From Streptomyces violens (GTDB taxonomy: Bacteria; Actinomycetota; Actinomycetes; Streptomycetales; Streptomycetaceae), in the NCBI RefSeq assembly GCF_000717745.1, contig NZ_JOBH01000028.1, forward strand, positions 1 through 53,592: a stretch of 53,592 nucleotides of DNA, in the 5' to 3' direction. Position 1 is the first letter of the stretch. Each line of letters begins with the position of its first letter. The notes below the pieces were generated by a model. That model was given only the letters and a program-made list of their open reading frames with translations. It was not told the DNA's origin and ran no database searches. Of the stretch, positions 26,492-35,706 are shown piece after piece. Made by a program: the position numbers and the translations under genes.

Positions 26492-27514
26492 ATGAGGCTC
26501 TCCCCCACCCATGCCGCGGTGCGGCGCGTCTGGACCGTGGAACTCAGCCCCCAGCCGGGCGGGCCGGTGCTGGCCTGCTCCCGGTGCCCGCGCCGCCCGT
26601 ACCCGGTGGCGGCCGGATCGGCGCGGACGGCCGCCCTGGCCCATCTGGCCCGGCACGTCCGCGAGGACGCCGTGCCCGAGCACGTGCGCACCTGCGAGTG
26701 CCAGGCCCGTGGCTGCCCCTGGCACCCCCGCCACCGCGGCTGCAGCGGGTCCGTTCTGCTAGTTTTGGCTCGTGACCGCGGCGGGCGGCGGTGGCGGCTG
26801 GCCGATGCCTGCGCCGCCTGCGCGGCCGCCACCGACCAGGCCGCCGTCGTCCCCGCCACCTTGCTCACCGCGCCCCCGGCGTGCTGCAGCCGCAGCCGGA
26901 TGTCTCGCGCACCTGGCCCTGGGGAACGGGCCCGGGTGCGGGAGATGCTCACCTACCTCGCTGCCGCGCTTCCCCGCTTCTCCTCCGCCGCCGCCCGCCT
27001 GCTCGCCCTGCAGTGCGCGCTGCGTGCCGACTGCGGTGGCCGGGTGCGTCTGCCCGGCGGCCTGCTGCGCGGCATGCGCCTGGCCGGGTATGCGGCTCCC
27101 TGGCACGAACTGGTGCACGCCGGCTGGCTGCGCTGCTCCTTCTCCGGCGTCCAGGGGGCACACGGCGGCGTGGCGGCGCAGCTGCTGGACGTCGGCGTCC
27201 TTGCCCAGTCCCCCGCCCGCGGCGACCGGGCCCAGGCCGCCCACTGGGCACTGCACCCGGCCCCGCTAGGCGCCACGCGGGAGGCGCCGCCCGCACTGCA
27301 GCTCACCGCGCTGGTGCTGGCCACGCACACCGCGGGACAGTCAGGCAGCGCCGAGGCGGACCTGCTCACCCGCCTGTGCGGGCTCTCCCTCGCGCAGGTC
27401 GAGGACCTCCTCGACCGCCTCCTGCACGCGACCGTGTTGGCGGGCTGGCATCGCGCAGCAGAGGCCGGCGAACTGCGCTGGCAACTCCCCGGGAACGGGC
27501 TGGAGACCGAGTGA
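26492..27514 (+). CDS. Conserved Streptomyces cysteine-rich hypothetical protein
   Basis: A 340-residue protein; the ATG at 26492 has AGGAGGA about 11 bases upstream. The N-terminal third carries paired cysteines (CSRCPRRPY, CECQARGCPWHPRHRGC, CAAC), suggesting one or two zinc sites. The C-terminal two thirds are helical and could hold a winged-helix (LTRLCGLSLAQVEDLLDRLLHATVL, a two-helix plus recognition helix pattern). It resembles proteins often found on Streptomyces linear plasmids, possibly a regulator, but I cannot name it. Confidence 0.7.
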   Translation: MRLSPTHAAVRRVWTVELSPQPGGPVLACSRCPRRPYPVAAGSARTAALAHLARHVREDAVPEHVRTCECQARGCPWHPRHRGCSGSVLLVLARDRGGRRWRLADACAACAAATDQAAVVPATLLTAPPACCSRSRMSRAPGPGERARVREMLTYLAAALPRFSSAAARLLALQCALRADCGGRVRLPGGLLRGMRLAGYAAPWHELVHAGWLRCSFSGVQGAHGGVAAQLLDVGVLAQSPARGDRAQAAHWALHPAPLGATREAPPALQLTALVLATHTAGQSGSAEADLLTRLCGLSLAQVEDLLDRLLHATVLAGWHRAAEAGELRWQLPGNGLETE

Positions 27515-28058
27515 CGGTCTCCAGCCCGGGCGCGAGGACACGTTGTGGGCCGGCAGGCGAAGGAGCCGGGCACCCGTCACGTCGCGCACACCTCGCGTCT
27601 CTCGCCACATATGCGGCATCGCAACACCGGCCCAAATCGTCCGCATGGCTTCCATCACACCTGAACGCCATGCGGTGGAGAAGAACGAGCCGGTGATCAT
27701 GCCCAAGGTTGCACCCGAACGGGCCGACCAGACCCCGTGCTTCCGTCTGGCCGAGCCGCAAGGAAGCCCCGTACCGTCAGGAAACACTTCCGCCAAGGCG
27801 CTCCGGCGATCTTGAATCTGACGGAGATGGACGACACTGATGTAAGGCAACATGTCGACTTTGCCGCGGGGTTGGTCTTCGCCCTTCGCGGGGGCACTGA
27901 GCGGGTGACGCAGAAGGTGTTCCTGTTGTCTGCTGCTAACGTCGAATCACGGAGAACGACGGCTCTTCCCTTGCCGGGAGCGTGAGTTCGCTGGGGATCC
28001 CACTGCCACTGCATGGGGTTCTCAGGGGGCTCATGAAACCCCGGAGAGGAGAGAGACG
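27515..28058. other. Non-coding stretch upstream of a small membrane peptide
   Basis: About 540 bases without a convincing gene. The last 250 bases are less GC-rich than the surroundings and precede a small gene with a strong ribosome site, so the promoter probably lies here. No repeat was noticed. Confidence 0.4.
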
Positions 28059-28196
28059 ATGCCCGGCCCCGACCAGCACGACAGCAGTCCGGTCGACCGG
28101 GAACCCCGTAGCAGGCTCGGTCCGGTCGGTCAGTTTCTGGCGCTGGTGACAGCGCTGGTGATCGACCTGACGATCAGGCACCTGTTCGGCGCCTGA
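28059..28196 (+). CDS. Small membrane peptide, 45 residues
   Basis: The ATG at 28059 is preceded by GGAGAGGAGAGAGACG, a strong ribosome site. The peptide has a charged, Pro-rich N-terminus (DSSPVDREPRSRLG) then one hydrophobic segment (FLALVTALVIDLTI) and a short basic end. A hairpin with an 8-bp stem lies 8 bases after the stop. Function unknown. Too short for routine calling, but start site and terminator together make it credible. Confidence 0.6.
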   Translation: MPGPDQHDSSPVDREPRSRLGPVGQFLALVTALVIDLTIRHLFGA

Positions 28197-28203
28197 GAAC
28201 AAG

Positions 28204-28235
28204 CACGGCCCCGGCGGTAGGACGCCAGGGCCGTG
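28204..28235 (+). terminator. Hairpin terminator after the small membrane peptide
   Basis: CACGGCCC at 28204-28211 pairs with GGGCCGTG at 28228-28235, with an inner GGCG/CGCC stem. It starts 8 bases after the stop of the 45-residue gene. There is no T-run, as is common in Streptomyces. Confidence 0.55.
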
Positions 28236-28821
28236 AGGCCGCGGGGTTTCTCCCGAGCGGGTTGGCCCTGTCTGTCGTTGTCGCGTCGGCAGGGCCTTCC
28301 TGTGCACCAGCCTAAGCCCCGACGCCGCGCCGGCCGATACCGCGACGCTGCTCCCGCCTCCCCCATGCGCCCGAATCCCGTGGGTGCCCCCCCCGCCGCA
28401 CAGTGCAGGGACGACCGTGACCAGCCTTTTGACGCAGCCGGCGTTGCCCCGTGACTGTGAGCGGGATCTCCGTCCCCGTTTGGCGACCTGTCTGGCTCGG
28501 AGGCCTCCGAGCGCAGACTGATGCGGCCCACGGCGGTCTCGCCCGGTGCCCCGAACCGAACTCTCAGACCCGACATGCTCGGTCGCTCGCTCCCACGCCC
28601 GCCGCACTGCGGGATGAGCGGCTCTCCCGCCGTCCTCAGCGCCGTGCGGGAGAACGGCCCGCAGGCATCATCGCCATGGAGCGGATGCACCCCGACGTGC
28701 CTATGCCTGCCACCCGGCGCCGAGCTCTTCGTGCTCACCCGGTCTGAACTGCGGTTCAGCCACCTGGAGGGCCAACGTGGGATGGTCACTTAGGGGGGAA
28801 AGAAAAAACGGGAGGTTCGGC
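28236..28821. other. Non-coding stretch
   Basis: Nearly 600 bases with no convincing gene. A purine-rich run at about 28793-28815 (ending in GGGAGG) supplies the ribosome site of the small gene that follows. Confidence 0.4.
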
Positions 28822-29070
28822 GTGTCCGGCTGGGGAGCCCAGGTGAGCGGTATCCCGCTGAGGGGGTCGCCCCCGGCGTACACACGCCAAGTGCACACCT
28901 CTGAGGAAACCTCCGCCCAAGCTGGAGAGAAGCCGTGGTTCCCGGCGACCACGGACATCGCGGTGCTGAGCGGAGAGGCCAGCATCGAGACGGTCGCGCT
29001 GCTGACGTCCCTGATCGGTTACGGTCTTCGATGGGCCACCTTCGCTCAACCAGGCGGCGGGCCGCCGTGA
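28822..29070 (+). CDS. Small hypothetical protein, 82 residues
   Basis: The GTG at 28822 has GGAGG six bases upstream. The product has a Ser/Gly-rich N-terminus and a hydrophobic stretch VALLTSLIGYGLRWATF near the C-terminus that could sit in a membrane. It converges with the minus-strand gene ending at 29277. No family recognised. The ribosome site is the main support. Confidence 0.4.
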   Translation: MSGWGAQVSGIPLRGSPPAYTRQVHTSEETSAQAGEKPWFPATTDIAVLSGEASIETVALLTSLIGYGLRWATFAQPGGGPP

Positions 29071-29276
29071 CCGCAAACGGCCGGGGGGGACGGGGAGGAC
29101 GGGGACGGTCTGGCCGGGGTACCCGCCCGCGTCTAGCCGGCGCTATCTGCACTCCACCGGGCAGCGTGCTCTGCCCGCGCCTCCGGCGCTTGGCCAGGAA
29201 GATTCTCCGCAGGCCCAGCGGGAGAGACCCACGCGTCCAGTCCAACCCGGGTGTCCGCACGGCTGGTGGCCGGCGC

Positions 29277-30494
29277 TCACTCGCTCTCTTCGTCGCCCTT
29301 CTTAGCCAAGGCCACCAGGACCCCCAGTCCCGCCGCGCCTGCCACGCTCGCTGCGGCGAGCGCTTTGGGCACCGCCTCCGCGGCCGCGGTCTTCAATTGC
29401 CGCGGGTCCCGGGCAGCGTCCCACCATCGTGTCGCCTCCAGTGAACGTCGCCCGCACTCGATTCCCAGCGGCCTATGGAAGTCATCGACGGCGCTCCCGA
29501 CACGGTTGATCGAGCCCACAACAGCCCGGGACGTGGTCGAGTGCAGCAGCACCTTGGAGTTGGCCGTGCCGGCAGCCGCATCCAGGCGGGCCATCAGGTG
29601 CTCGGTCTCCCGTGAGATGCGCTCCCGCCGGTCCTGCCGGACAGCATTCAGCGCGAGGCGATGGCCGTCCAGTTCGTCCGGAGACGCGTCCAGCACCCGG
29701 TCCAGTCGCAGCACGTCGAGCGCGTCCTGCAGTTCGAAGCAACGAGCCAGCACGGCGAGCAGCTCCCGGGCCTGAGACTCTGCCGCCTCGGCCACCTTGG
29801 CGAGATCACCGATAGTGGTCGTGTTCTCCATCCGCTCTGCCAGTGCGCCCAGTCGAAGCAACGCCCACCCCAGGGCATCTGTGATCGTGTGGGTCCTGCC
29901 CTGCACCGTCGACCACGTGTGCTCGTCGACCCGCCCCGTCCGCTTTCGAACGATCATGGCGGACTGGATGTCGAGGCCTGTTCCGATCACTCTCGCCAAC
30001 TCGGCGTCGCTCTGGCGGTGGATCACGTCGTCGATCTTCTCGTCGATCGTGGCGAGGTAGCTCTTGATCTCGTTCATTTCGTGCTGTCGCGCGAGCTGCG
30101 CCATGATTCCTGCGGCACCGGCAAGCATCGCCGGGTTGGTCAGCAGCGCTCCGGGCCCCTTCACGAATTCGACGTATCCCCCGATCTGGCCCTTGTTCCC
30201 CTTGATCACTCCGGTGCTGAGCCCCGTCTTCGAGCTTTCCCTCAACCCGAACTTTTTGATGGCCCCTGCGGACTCCTCGGTCAGCTTCACCCAGCGACCT
30301 GAGTTGGCAGCCATCTCAGAACCTGCCCGTGCGACTGCGGCCCCAGTTCGGAGGGCGGGCCCGAGCCGGGGCGGTCCGAGATCCTCCGACAACGACAGCA
30401 GTCTGTTTGAGGCGAGGAAGCCCTCGACATCCCTCGGATTCCCGATGACCGCAAGTCCGTCGCCGTCGCTGATCAGCTGAATCTCGTTATCCAT
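29277..30494 (-). CDS. Conserved Streptomyces hypothetical protein with C-terminal hydrophobic segment
   Basis: A 405-residue protein that begins NEIQLISDGDGLAVIGNP, a start I associate with a family of Streptomyces proteins of unknown function. Residues about 125-150 form a Gly/Ala-rich hydrophobic stretch (GPGALLTNPAMLAGAAGI). The middle is long amphipathic helix, and the last 40 residues include AAASVAGAAGLGVLVALA, a probable membrane or pore segment before an acidic end. The layout resembles helical toxin or pore-like proteins, but no such function is shown. The start at 30494 is ATG with GAGCGGG upstream. Confidence 0.6.
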   Translation of the reverse strand: MDNEIQLISDGDGLAVIGNPRDVEGFLASNRLLSLSEDLGPPRLGPALRTGAAVARAGSEMAANSGRWVKLTEESAGAIKKFGLRESSKTGLSTGVIKGNKGQIGGYVEFVKGPGALLTNPAMLAGAAGIMAQLARQHEMNEIKSYLATIDEKIDDVIHRQSDAELARVIGTGLDIQSAMIVRKRTGRVDEHTWSTVQGRTHTITDALGWALLRLGALAERMENTTTIGDLAKVAEAAESQARELLAVLARCFELQDALDVLRLDRVLDASPDELDGHRLALNAVRQDRRERISRETEHLMARLDAAAGTANSKVLLHSTTSRAVVGSINRVGSAVDDFHRPLGIECGRRSLEATRWWDAARDPRQLKTAAAEAVPKALAAASVAGAAGLGVLVALAKKGDEESE

Positions 30495-30732
30495 TGCCCG
30501 CTCCTGTAGTGACTCCTACGGCGACGGTCTGGCCGGAGTGTCCGCGGCGCGTCCAGCGGTCGCTGCGTCTCACGCTGTTCCCCGGCCCGGCAGAAGGCAG
30601 CGGCCTCGCTGCCGGACATTCCCTCGCCCAGGAAGTGTGTGTAGTCGGTCAGAGTTTTCGGCGCCGAGATCTGGAGCGCGGCATTCCGCGGAGGGCCGCT
30701 GCTGCCCCGGTCCGGGCAGCAGCCGGCGGCGG

Positions 30733-32454
30733 TCAGCCGGCGGCGTCGATGTCCGGCTCCCACCAGCCCGGGTCCCAGACATGGACCGGCGGGCTGGTGA
30801 TGGGGTGGAAACGCAGGCCGCGCGGTCCGCCCGCACCGCCTTCGGGCATGTCGATCAGCCAGCGCAGCACCTCGTCCGAGAGCAGATCGGGGCGGGCCAG
30901 GTCGCGCACCAGCGCCTCGGGGCCCTGGTAGTTGTAGGGCTGCGGCAATGTGATCTGGCCGTGGAGGGCGTCGTCGACGATGCGTCGGCAGATCGTCTGC
31001 CAGCGGCCCTGGCCCCACCAGCTGTGGGTGTAGTCGGTGGAGCCGCCGATCGTCAGCAGGGCCAGGGTGGTCTCGGGGCCGAGCAGCTCGTCCTCCACGC
31101 GCCGCCACTTGGCCAGTTGCGCCACGACGGTGCTACGGACGTGCGGCCAGGAGGTGCCGAACAGGGAGGCGATGGTGCTGCCATCGGGCAGGGCCCATTG
31201 CGGATCGGTGAGGGCCTGCTCGATACCGTCCCAGTCGATGCCCTCAACGGGGTTGATGTGCGGCTGGATCGCCCGGGTGACGGCGATGTTGACCCGGGCC
31301 ATCAGGACGTCGGTAGCCAGGTGGTGTTCTTCCACCGCGGTGTCGTTGCGCCAGCACCAGGCCGCCACCCCCACAGCGGCGGCGTCGGGGACCACATCGG
31401 GCTGCACGTCCCAGCCGGCGCGGCCGACCACCCAGTTCAGGTAGGCACTCAACCGCGGGTGCTGAGCGACCTCTTTAAGGACCTCGCCCAGCGGGAGCTG
31501 CCGGTAGTCGGCGGCCGGCTGGAACAGCCGGCCCAGGCGGCGGAGGGCGAAGCACTCCTGAGCGTCCTCGGGGGCGGTCTCGGCCGGGCGCACCCGGGTG
31601 GCATCCAGCAGGCCCAGTTCCCCCGCCCGCTCCGCAAGGCGAACCTGTGCGGCCTCCGGGGTATCGGCGGTCTGGAGGGAGACCGTCTCTTCCAGCACGG
31701 TGAAGGCCTCGGGGAAGTCGCCGGTGACGTCCTCCCACGGCTGCAGCTCCAGCACCTGCTCACCGGGCCGGTACTCCACGTTGACGGCGGCATCGCCGCG
31801 CCAGACGGTCTCGAACAACAGCGGGCCGACGGTGGCGTCCCACTCGCTGTCCCAGGCTTCCGGCAGCGCCCAGCCCGCCCACTCCAGTGAGGCGAGCATC
31901 TCGTGCAGTTCTGTGGCGTAGATGCTCCACTGGTCATCGCTGGGCGGGGCCGGTGCGGCCGGGGCGGTGTCCCGTGCCGCAGCCGGTGCTTCCTGGCGGG
32001 CGGCGAGCCAGGCGTTGCCCTCCCGCTCCTCGCGGCGGCACCGCGCGCACAGGTAGCGGTATTCATCGCCGTAGAAGCCCGAGTACCGGGTCAGGGCGCG
32101 TGGCTGCCGGCAGTCGCGGCAGGGGCCGTGCGCGTACTTGGGCCACCAGAAGTACCACCGGCCCTCGTAGTCCTCCGACGCGGGCACCACGCCCCGCTCC
32201 ACCAGAGCCTGCGCCAACGCCCTCAGGGTCTCTTCATCCCGGGCGAAGGACTTGGCGGCGTGCAAGGCATCGTGCGCGGCGAGCAGTTCCTCGTCGGTGA
32301 TCCCCTCACCTGCCTCCTTGGCTCGTCGCAGGGCCTGCAGAGCGGCGGCCAGGGGGACAAGCCCGGGGGGCTCCGGCTGCCGGGTGTGGCCTTCGCGTAC
32401 GAGGAGGGCTCTGGCCTGCTCGATGTCGTCCGGAGAGGGCGAGGGGGCGGTCAT
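30733..32454 (-). CDS. Hypothetical protein with a zinc ribbon
   Basis: A 573-residue protein with a four-cysteine zinc ribbon, C112-x2-C115 and C136-x2-C139, within PCRDCRQPRALTRYSGFYG and RYLCARCRRE. The rest is mixed alpha/beta and Trp-rich. It lies about 1.4 kb from the candidate iteron origin, so a role in plasmid replication is conceivable but not supported by any motif. No helicase or polymerase signature is visible. It looks like a conserved Streptomyces plasmid protein of unknown function. Confidence 0.6.
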   Translation of the reverse strand: MTAPSPSPDDIEQARALLVREGHTRQPEPPGLVPLAAALQALRRAKEAGEGITDEELLAAHDALHAAKSFARDEETLRALAQALVERGVVPASEDYEGRWYFWWPKYAHGPCRDCRQPRALTRYSGFYGDEYRYLCARCRREEREGNAWLAARQEAPAAARDTAPAAPAPPSDDQWSIYATELHEMLASLEWAGWALPEAWDSEWDATVGPLLFETVWRGDAAVNVEYRPGEQVLELQPWEDVTGDFPEAFTVLEETVSLQTADTPEAAQVRLAERAGELGLLDATRVRPAETAPEDAQECFALRRLGRLFQPAADYRQLPLGEVLKEVAQHPRLSAYLNWVVGRAGWDVQPDVVPDAAAVGVAAWCWRNDTAVEEHHLATDVLMARVNIAVTRAIQPHINPVEGIDWDGIEQALTDPQWALPDGSTIASLFGTSWPHVRSTVVAQLAKWRRVEDELLGPETTLALLTIGGSTDYTHSWWGQGRWQTICRRIVDDALHGQITLPQPYNYQGPEALVRDLARPDLLSDEVLRWLIDMPEGGAGGPRGLRFHPITSPPVHVWDPGWWEPDIDAAG

Positions 32455-32757
32455 GTGTTCATATTAGGGATGCTCGCTGACACCTGAGGGATATATGGGT
32501 ATGCCCCATGTTTCTTGCTCCCGCCTGGCTCGGCGGCAAGAGCCGTCGGCAGACGAACAGATCGTGGGCCGGCACGCGCAAAGGGCCGTTCGCGAGAAGG
32601 CCATCGGCTGTCATTTGCGGGCGACGGCCGAGCGAGCCACCGACGAGAGCATGCTGGTGGCCACGCGGCCGCGCACTGCGCGCTGGTGATCGGACAGGGC
32701 AGACGGAGCCGGCCCGACATCCCTCATGCCGTGGTGCAGGCGCGAGAGGAGAGATGG

Positions 32758-33099
32758 ATGGCTGAGGATCGGCAAGCCCCCTACCGCGGCCCGGATCCCT
32801 TTCTGCAAGACGTGCCTCAGGGCTGGGCGGAGCATCTGCTCACCCTGCGGCCGGTGCCGCGCAGCATCTGCGCCGTCCTGGGGTACGTGCCGCCGTGGTT
32901 GCGTGCCCAGGCGTGGTTGGAGATCTTCGAGGCGGAGGCGGGCGCGGCGAATCGAAACCTGGAGAAGCTGCTGGCCCAGGAACGCGCCTACCGGAAGACC
33001 CTGACAGCAGCGCAGGAGGCGGATCGGCAACGGCGCTCCGGCGACGCCGCTGCACCGGGGCACGATGCACCCTCACCGCCGCATGAACCGCCCCCTTGA
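32758..33099 (+). CDS. Small hypothetical protein, 113 residues
   Basis: The ATG at 32758 follows GAGAGGAGAG. The product has a short conserved-looking start (YRGPDPFLQDVPQGWAEHLL), a possible two-helix unit (RSICAVLGYVPPWLRAQAWL) and a long charged helix with a Pro-rich end. The helices could bind DNA, but no defined HTH is obvious. Function unknown. Confidence 0.5.
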   Translation: MAEDRQAPYRGPDPFLQDVPQGWAEHLLTLRPVPRSICAVLGYVPPWLRAQAWLEIFEAEAGAANRNLEKLLAQERAYRKTLTAAQEADRQRRSGDAAAPGHDAPSPPHEPPP

Positions 33100-33833
33100 G
33101 GACGGCGCGGCCGGTGGAGCCCCCGGTACAGGGCTCGCGGGCGAGCATCTGCCTGCTGCAGGCGCAGGTTTACGGAGCCGGCCGTGAGGTCTGGTAGATA
33201 CGCCCGGCATCGCCTTCAAGCCGCCGTCCCGGCAGCCCGAACGACGCTGCCGCCGGGAGCTGCGGTCAGGTGCAACCCGAGGTGGCTACCTGCCGTGCCG
33301 CAGCCGCATATGGCGGGCTTGGGATCTCAAGCGGCTGCAGCGGCGGGTACCGGCTCAGCTCGACGGCCGGCCATCCGCCCGTGGAAGGAGGTGCGCTGGC
33401 ACCTTCCGTGGTTCTCCACGGCCGGTGGGAGTGCCGCCACACCGTCCGCTGGCGTCATCGACTCCCCGCGGGGGGGGCGGGATCGGGCGGCGGCAAGGAG
33501 GAGGAGCGGCACCGTTGCGCGAGTGCTCAGGGCGGCAGCCCGCAGTGCTTCTTGATCATGTGTCGTTGATAGCGGTGATGTGGCTCCCGCAGAGCCCGTC
33601 TCGGCTTCAAACCACCGCGCGAGTTGCCTGTCCGAGCCTGCCCCGAAATCGATCACGAGGCGCCTCGATCATCCCGAATGCCAGAGGCAGCGAATGTAAC
33701 TCTCTGCCTCTCAACGCTTGCTTGCCATCTTTTCTACCGCCGCGCTGGCAGTCTTCATTGCTCTCGTGTCGCTAGAAGCGCAAGCGAGGTGACGCGTGGT
33801 GCACAGCTCTGTCTCGTGAGCACCGGACAGAGA
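33100..33833. other. Non-coding stretch before the iteron-like region
   Basis: About 730 bases without a convincing gene. GC content falls gradually from 33,550 on. No clear repeat was seen until 33,834. Confidence 0.4.
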
Positions 33834-34091
33834 GTTGACCGGACAGTTGACTGCGTTGACCGCCCTTGACCGTTCAACCGTGTGTGCTCGTCCCAGGTCC
33901 GATCTGGCCGCTCGGCACAGGCGCGAAGCAGAGCGAGCGGCACGGACAGGAGGCACGGGTTGACACACGCGCGGAGTAGAGCGGCACGGGCCGGGGGTAC
34001 GAGTTGACACAAGCCCGAAGCACGGTGCGACACAGAGTGCGGCCAGCAGGACTGCTCAACGTCTGCCGGAACGGTCAACGGGCTGGTCAAC
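33834..34091. repeat. Iteron-like GTTGAC/GTCAAC repeats, candidate replication origin
   Basis: GTTGAC occurs at 33834, 33846, 33855, 33959 and 34003, CTTGAC at 33865, and the inverse GTCAAC at 34074 and 34086, with near matches at 33872, 34054 and 34129. Around 33959 and 34003 the copies sit in imperfect direct repeats about 44 bases long that share a GAAGCA/GGAGTA-GAGCGGCAC-type core. Clustered short repeats next to AT-rich DNA are typical of iteron origins. The Rep protein is not identified. A regulatory operator array is the main alternative. Confidence 0.5.
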
Positions 34092-34129
34092 TCGCTGTCG
34101 GATGCTCGTCGAACGAGGGCCGCAGTCAG

Positions 34130-34330
34130 CTCAACACTTACGTAATTCTAGTGACACAAGACTCTTCAACCAAAGACAAACGAATCAAGTAACCAGCAGT
34201 TGCCCGGTTACCTTCATAACGCACAACACAACCGCCAACTCAAACAAGACTGAAGAACGCGGTAGATCCTGAATTAGTTAACGCACTCGTTTGGGAAAGA
34301 GTTGTTTCACGGAATTACTGGGCTGGTGTA
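34130..34330. other. AT-rich stretch beside the repeats
   Basis: Roughly 200 bases are far less GC-rich than anything else in the window, with runs such as GAATTAGTTAACG and AACAAACTC-like tracts. This could be the unwinding element of an origin or horizontally acquired DNA. A half parS-like TGTTTCACG is present near 34300 but its partner half is absent. Confidence 0.45.
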
Positions 34331-34395
34331 GTCTGACACCGCAACCAACGAGCGGACGAAGCGTTCGCCCCGCATGACGGTCCACACAACGAAGA

Positions 34396-34441
34396 GGGCC
34401 CCGCACCTCTCCCGCCGGTCAGCGAAGAAGGCACGGGGCCC
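34396..34441. other. Inverted repeat with 30-base loop
   Basis: GGGCCCCG at 34396-34403 pairs with CGGGGCCC at 34434-34441. The loop is long, so it is either a bidirectional terminator arm or a protein site. Confidence 0.35.
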
Positions 34442-34459
34442 GTGTCGGTGAGTGGACAA

Positions 34460-34493
34460 GATGGGTCCGGTCCTGCCAGGGACCGGGCCCATC
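34460..34493 (-). terminator. Strong hairpin terminator
   Basis: A 14-bp stem with one G-T pair and a 6-base loop spans 34460-34493. It lies 8 bases downstream of the stop of the minus-strand small peptide. Confidence 0.6.
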
Positions 34494-34501
34494 GGCGGTT
34501 C

Positions 34502-34603
34502 CTAGAGCCCGAGCAGCCAGATCCTGATCACGTAGTACGTGATCTGCACGACCCGGACCGCCGGCAGTAACGCGTCCGCGTACCGCCGAGGCTTTGTCCT
34601 CAC
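34502..34603 (-). CDS. Small membrane peptide, 33 residues
   Basis: A GTG at 34603 opens a peptide with a basic start (MRTKPRRYADALLP) and a hydrophobic end (VRVVQITYYVIRIWLLGL). An in-frame GTG 13 codons upstream is an alternative start. A strong hairpin follows the stop by 8 bases. The coding region contains a near-perfect palindrome at 34526-34544. Unknown function; listed because of the hydrophobic segment and terminator. Confidence 0.4.
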   Translation of the reverse strand: MRTKPRRYADALLPAVRVVQITYYVIRIWLLGL

Positions 34604-35269
34604 CGGCTCTGCCGCCCGCTGGGCTTCATCGCCGGAGCACACCTGTCCCTCACCCCCCTTCGCAACTAGGCGCCGACTGAACGCCGCCCCAACAACTCCG
34701 GGGAGGTGCTGAAAATATACACCAGGAAACCGCGCGCTTTTGGTCCTGCTCCCGCCGAGGTCGGCGAATGGCCCATGTTTTCATGAGAGTTTGGGGGTAA
34801 CCACCAAAGTTCGTTTTCCAAACCGCCATCGGCCTTTCTCGAATTCGCAGGTCACGGCCCCTGCCGCGCCTCAGCTCCCGCCAGCGGCGAGCGCGGCGGC
34901 GTGTCGCTCACCATGTGACTCCTCTCCCAGGGCAGTCCGGCGGCACGCGCGATCCCACGTCCGCCCAGCCGCCCGCACCTGTACGGATCCGATCCGCCAG
35001 CGCGGCCTGGAAGAAGGGGACACCTCGGACGCGGCCGGGCGCAACGCCCTCCGCGCAGAAGGCACCTCTGATGACACCCCGAGGTCATGTGAGACGTGGA
35101 GATGACCGGCAGATGGCACCCCCGGTGACATGGCGGTGCCACCTGGACCTGGTGTACAGGCACCCGCGAACACGTCGGGTATGGCGATCCGTCCAGCGGG
35201 GGGGCGGCGCAGTGGAAGGCAGCCGGGCCACAGCTCCCCGGGCTGCTTCCGGGCTGTCTCGGCGTAGCC
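34604..35269. other. Mostly non-coding stretch
   Basis: About 670 bases. The first 200 bases are AT-rich enough to hold promoters for the small peptide. A 20-codon open frame on the minus strand ending near 34852 has a good GAGAGGAG site but is too short to call. Confidence 0.35.
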
Positions 35270-35670
35270 GCGGGCGGTACCTTCCTGTGCGCGCCGCTGA
35301 GCGGACGGCTGCTCGCCGACCCCCGGGCACCTTCCTCGGCTGCTTCAGCCTGGTCCTGGCCGTGCGCGCCGTCATGGTGCTGCTGCCGGGTTTGGTCCCC
35401 ATGGTTCTGGTCGCCTTCGTGATCGGCCTGGCGTCGGGGCCGCTCAACCCGCTCATCACCGCCACCGTGCAGGAGGTGGCCCCTGAGCAGTTGCGGGGCC
35501 GGGCGTTCGGCACCTTCAGCACCCTGGGGTACGCCGCTGCGCCCTTCGGACCCTGCCCACCGGCTGGCTGATTCCGGCGGCCGGGATGCGTGCCGCCCTC
35601 GGGGCCTTCACCGTGCTGTACGTCCTCGTTCTGCTCTACGCGCTGGTGAGCCCCGGCCTATGGGCTCTCA
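35270..35670 (+). pseudogene. MFS transporter remnant
   Basis: Segments of a typical major-facilitator protein appear in shifting frames: GTFLCAPLSGRLLADPRA, then LVLAVRAVMVLLPGLVPMVL and GLASGPLNPLITATVQEVAP with PEQLRGRAFGTFSTLGYAAAPFG, then from about 35550 in another frame TLPTGWLIPAAGMRAALGAF. At least two frame changes are needed and the N-terminal half is missing. It is a broken copy of a proton-driven exporter, unrelated to its neighbours. Confidence 0.7.
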
Positions 35671-35706
35671 ACCAAGGCGTCGCCGTGGGCGGATGCGTGC
35701 TCGCTG

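Noticed and set aside
34290..34330. parS centromere site
   Set aside because: Only one half (TGTTTCACG) is present. The inverted half is lost and no parAB genes are nearby.
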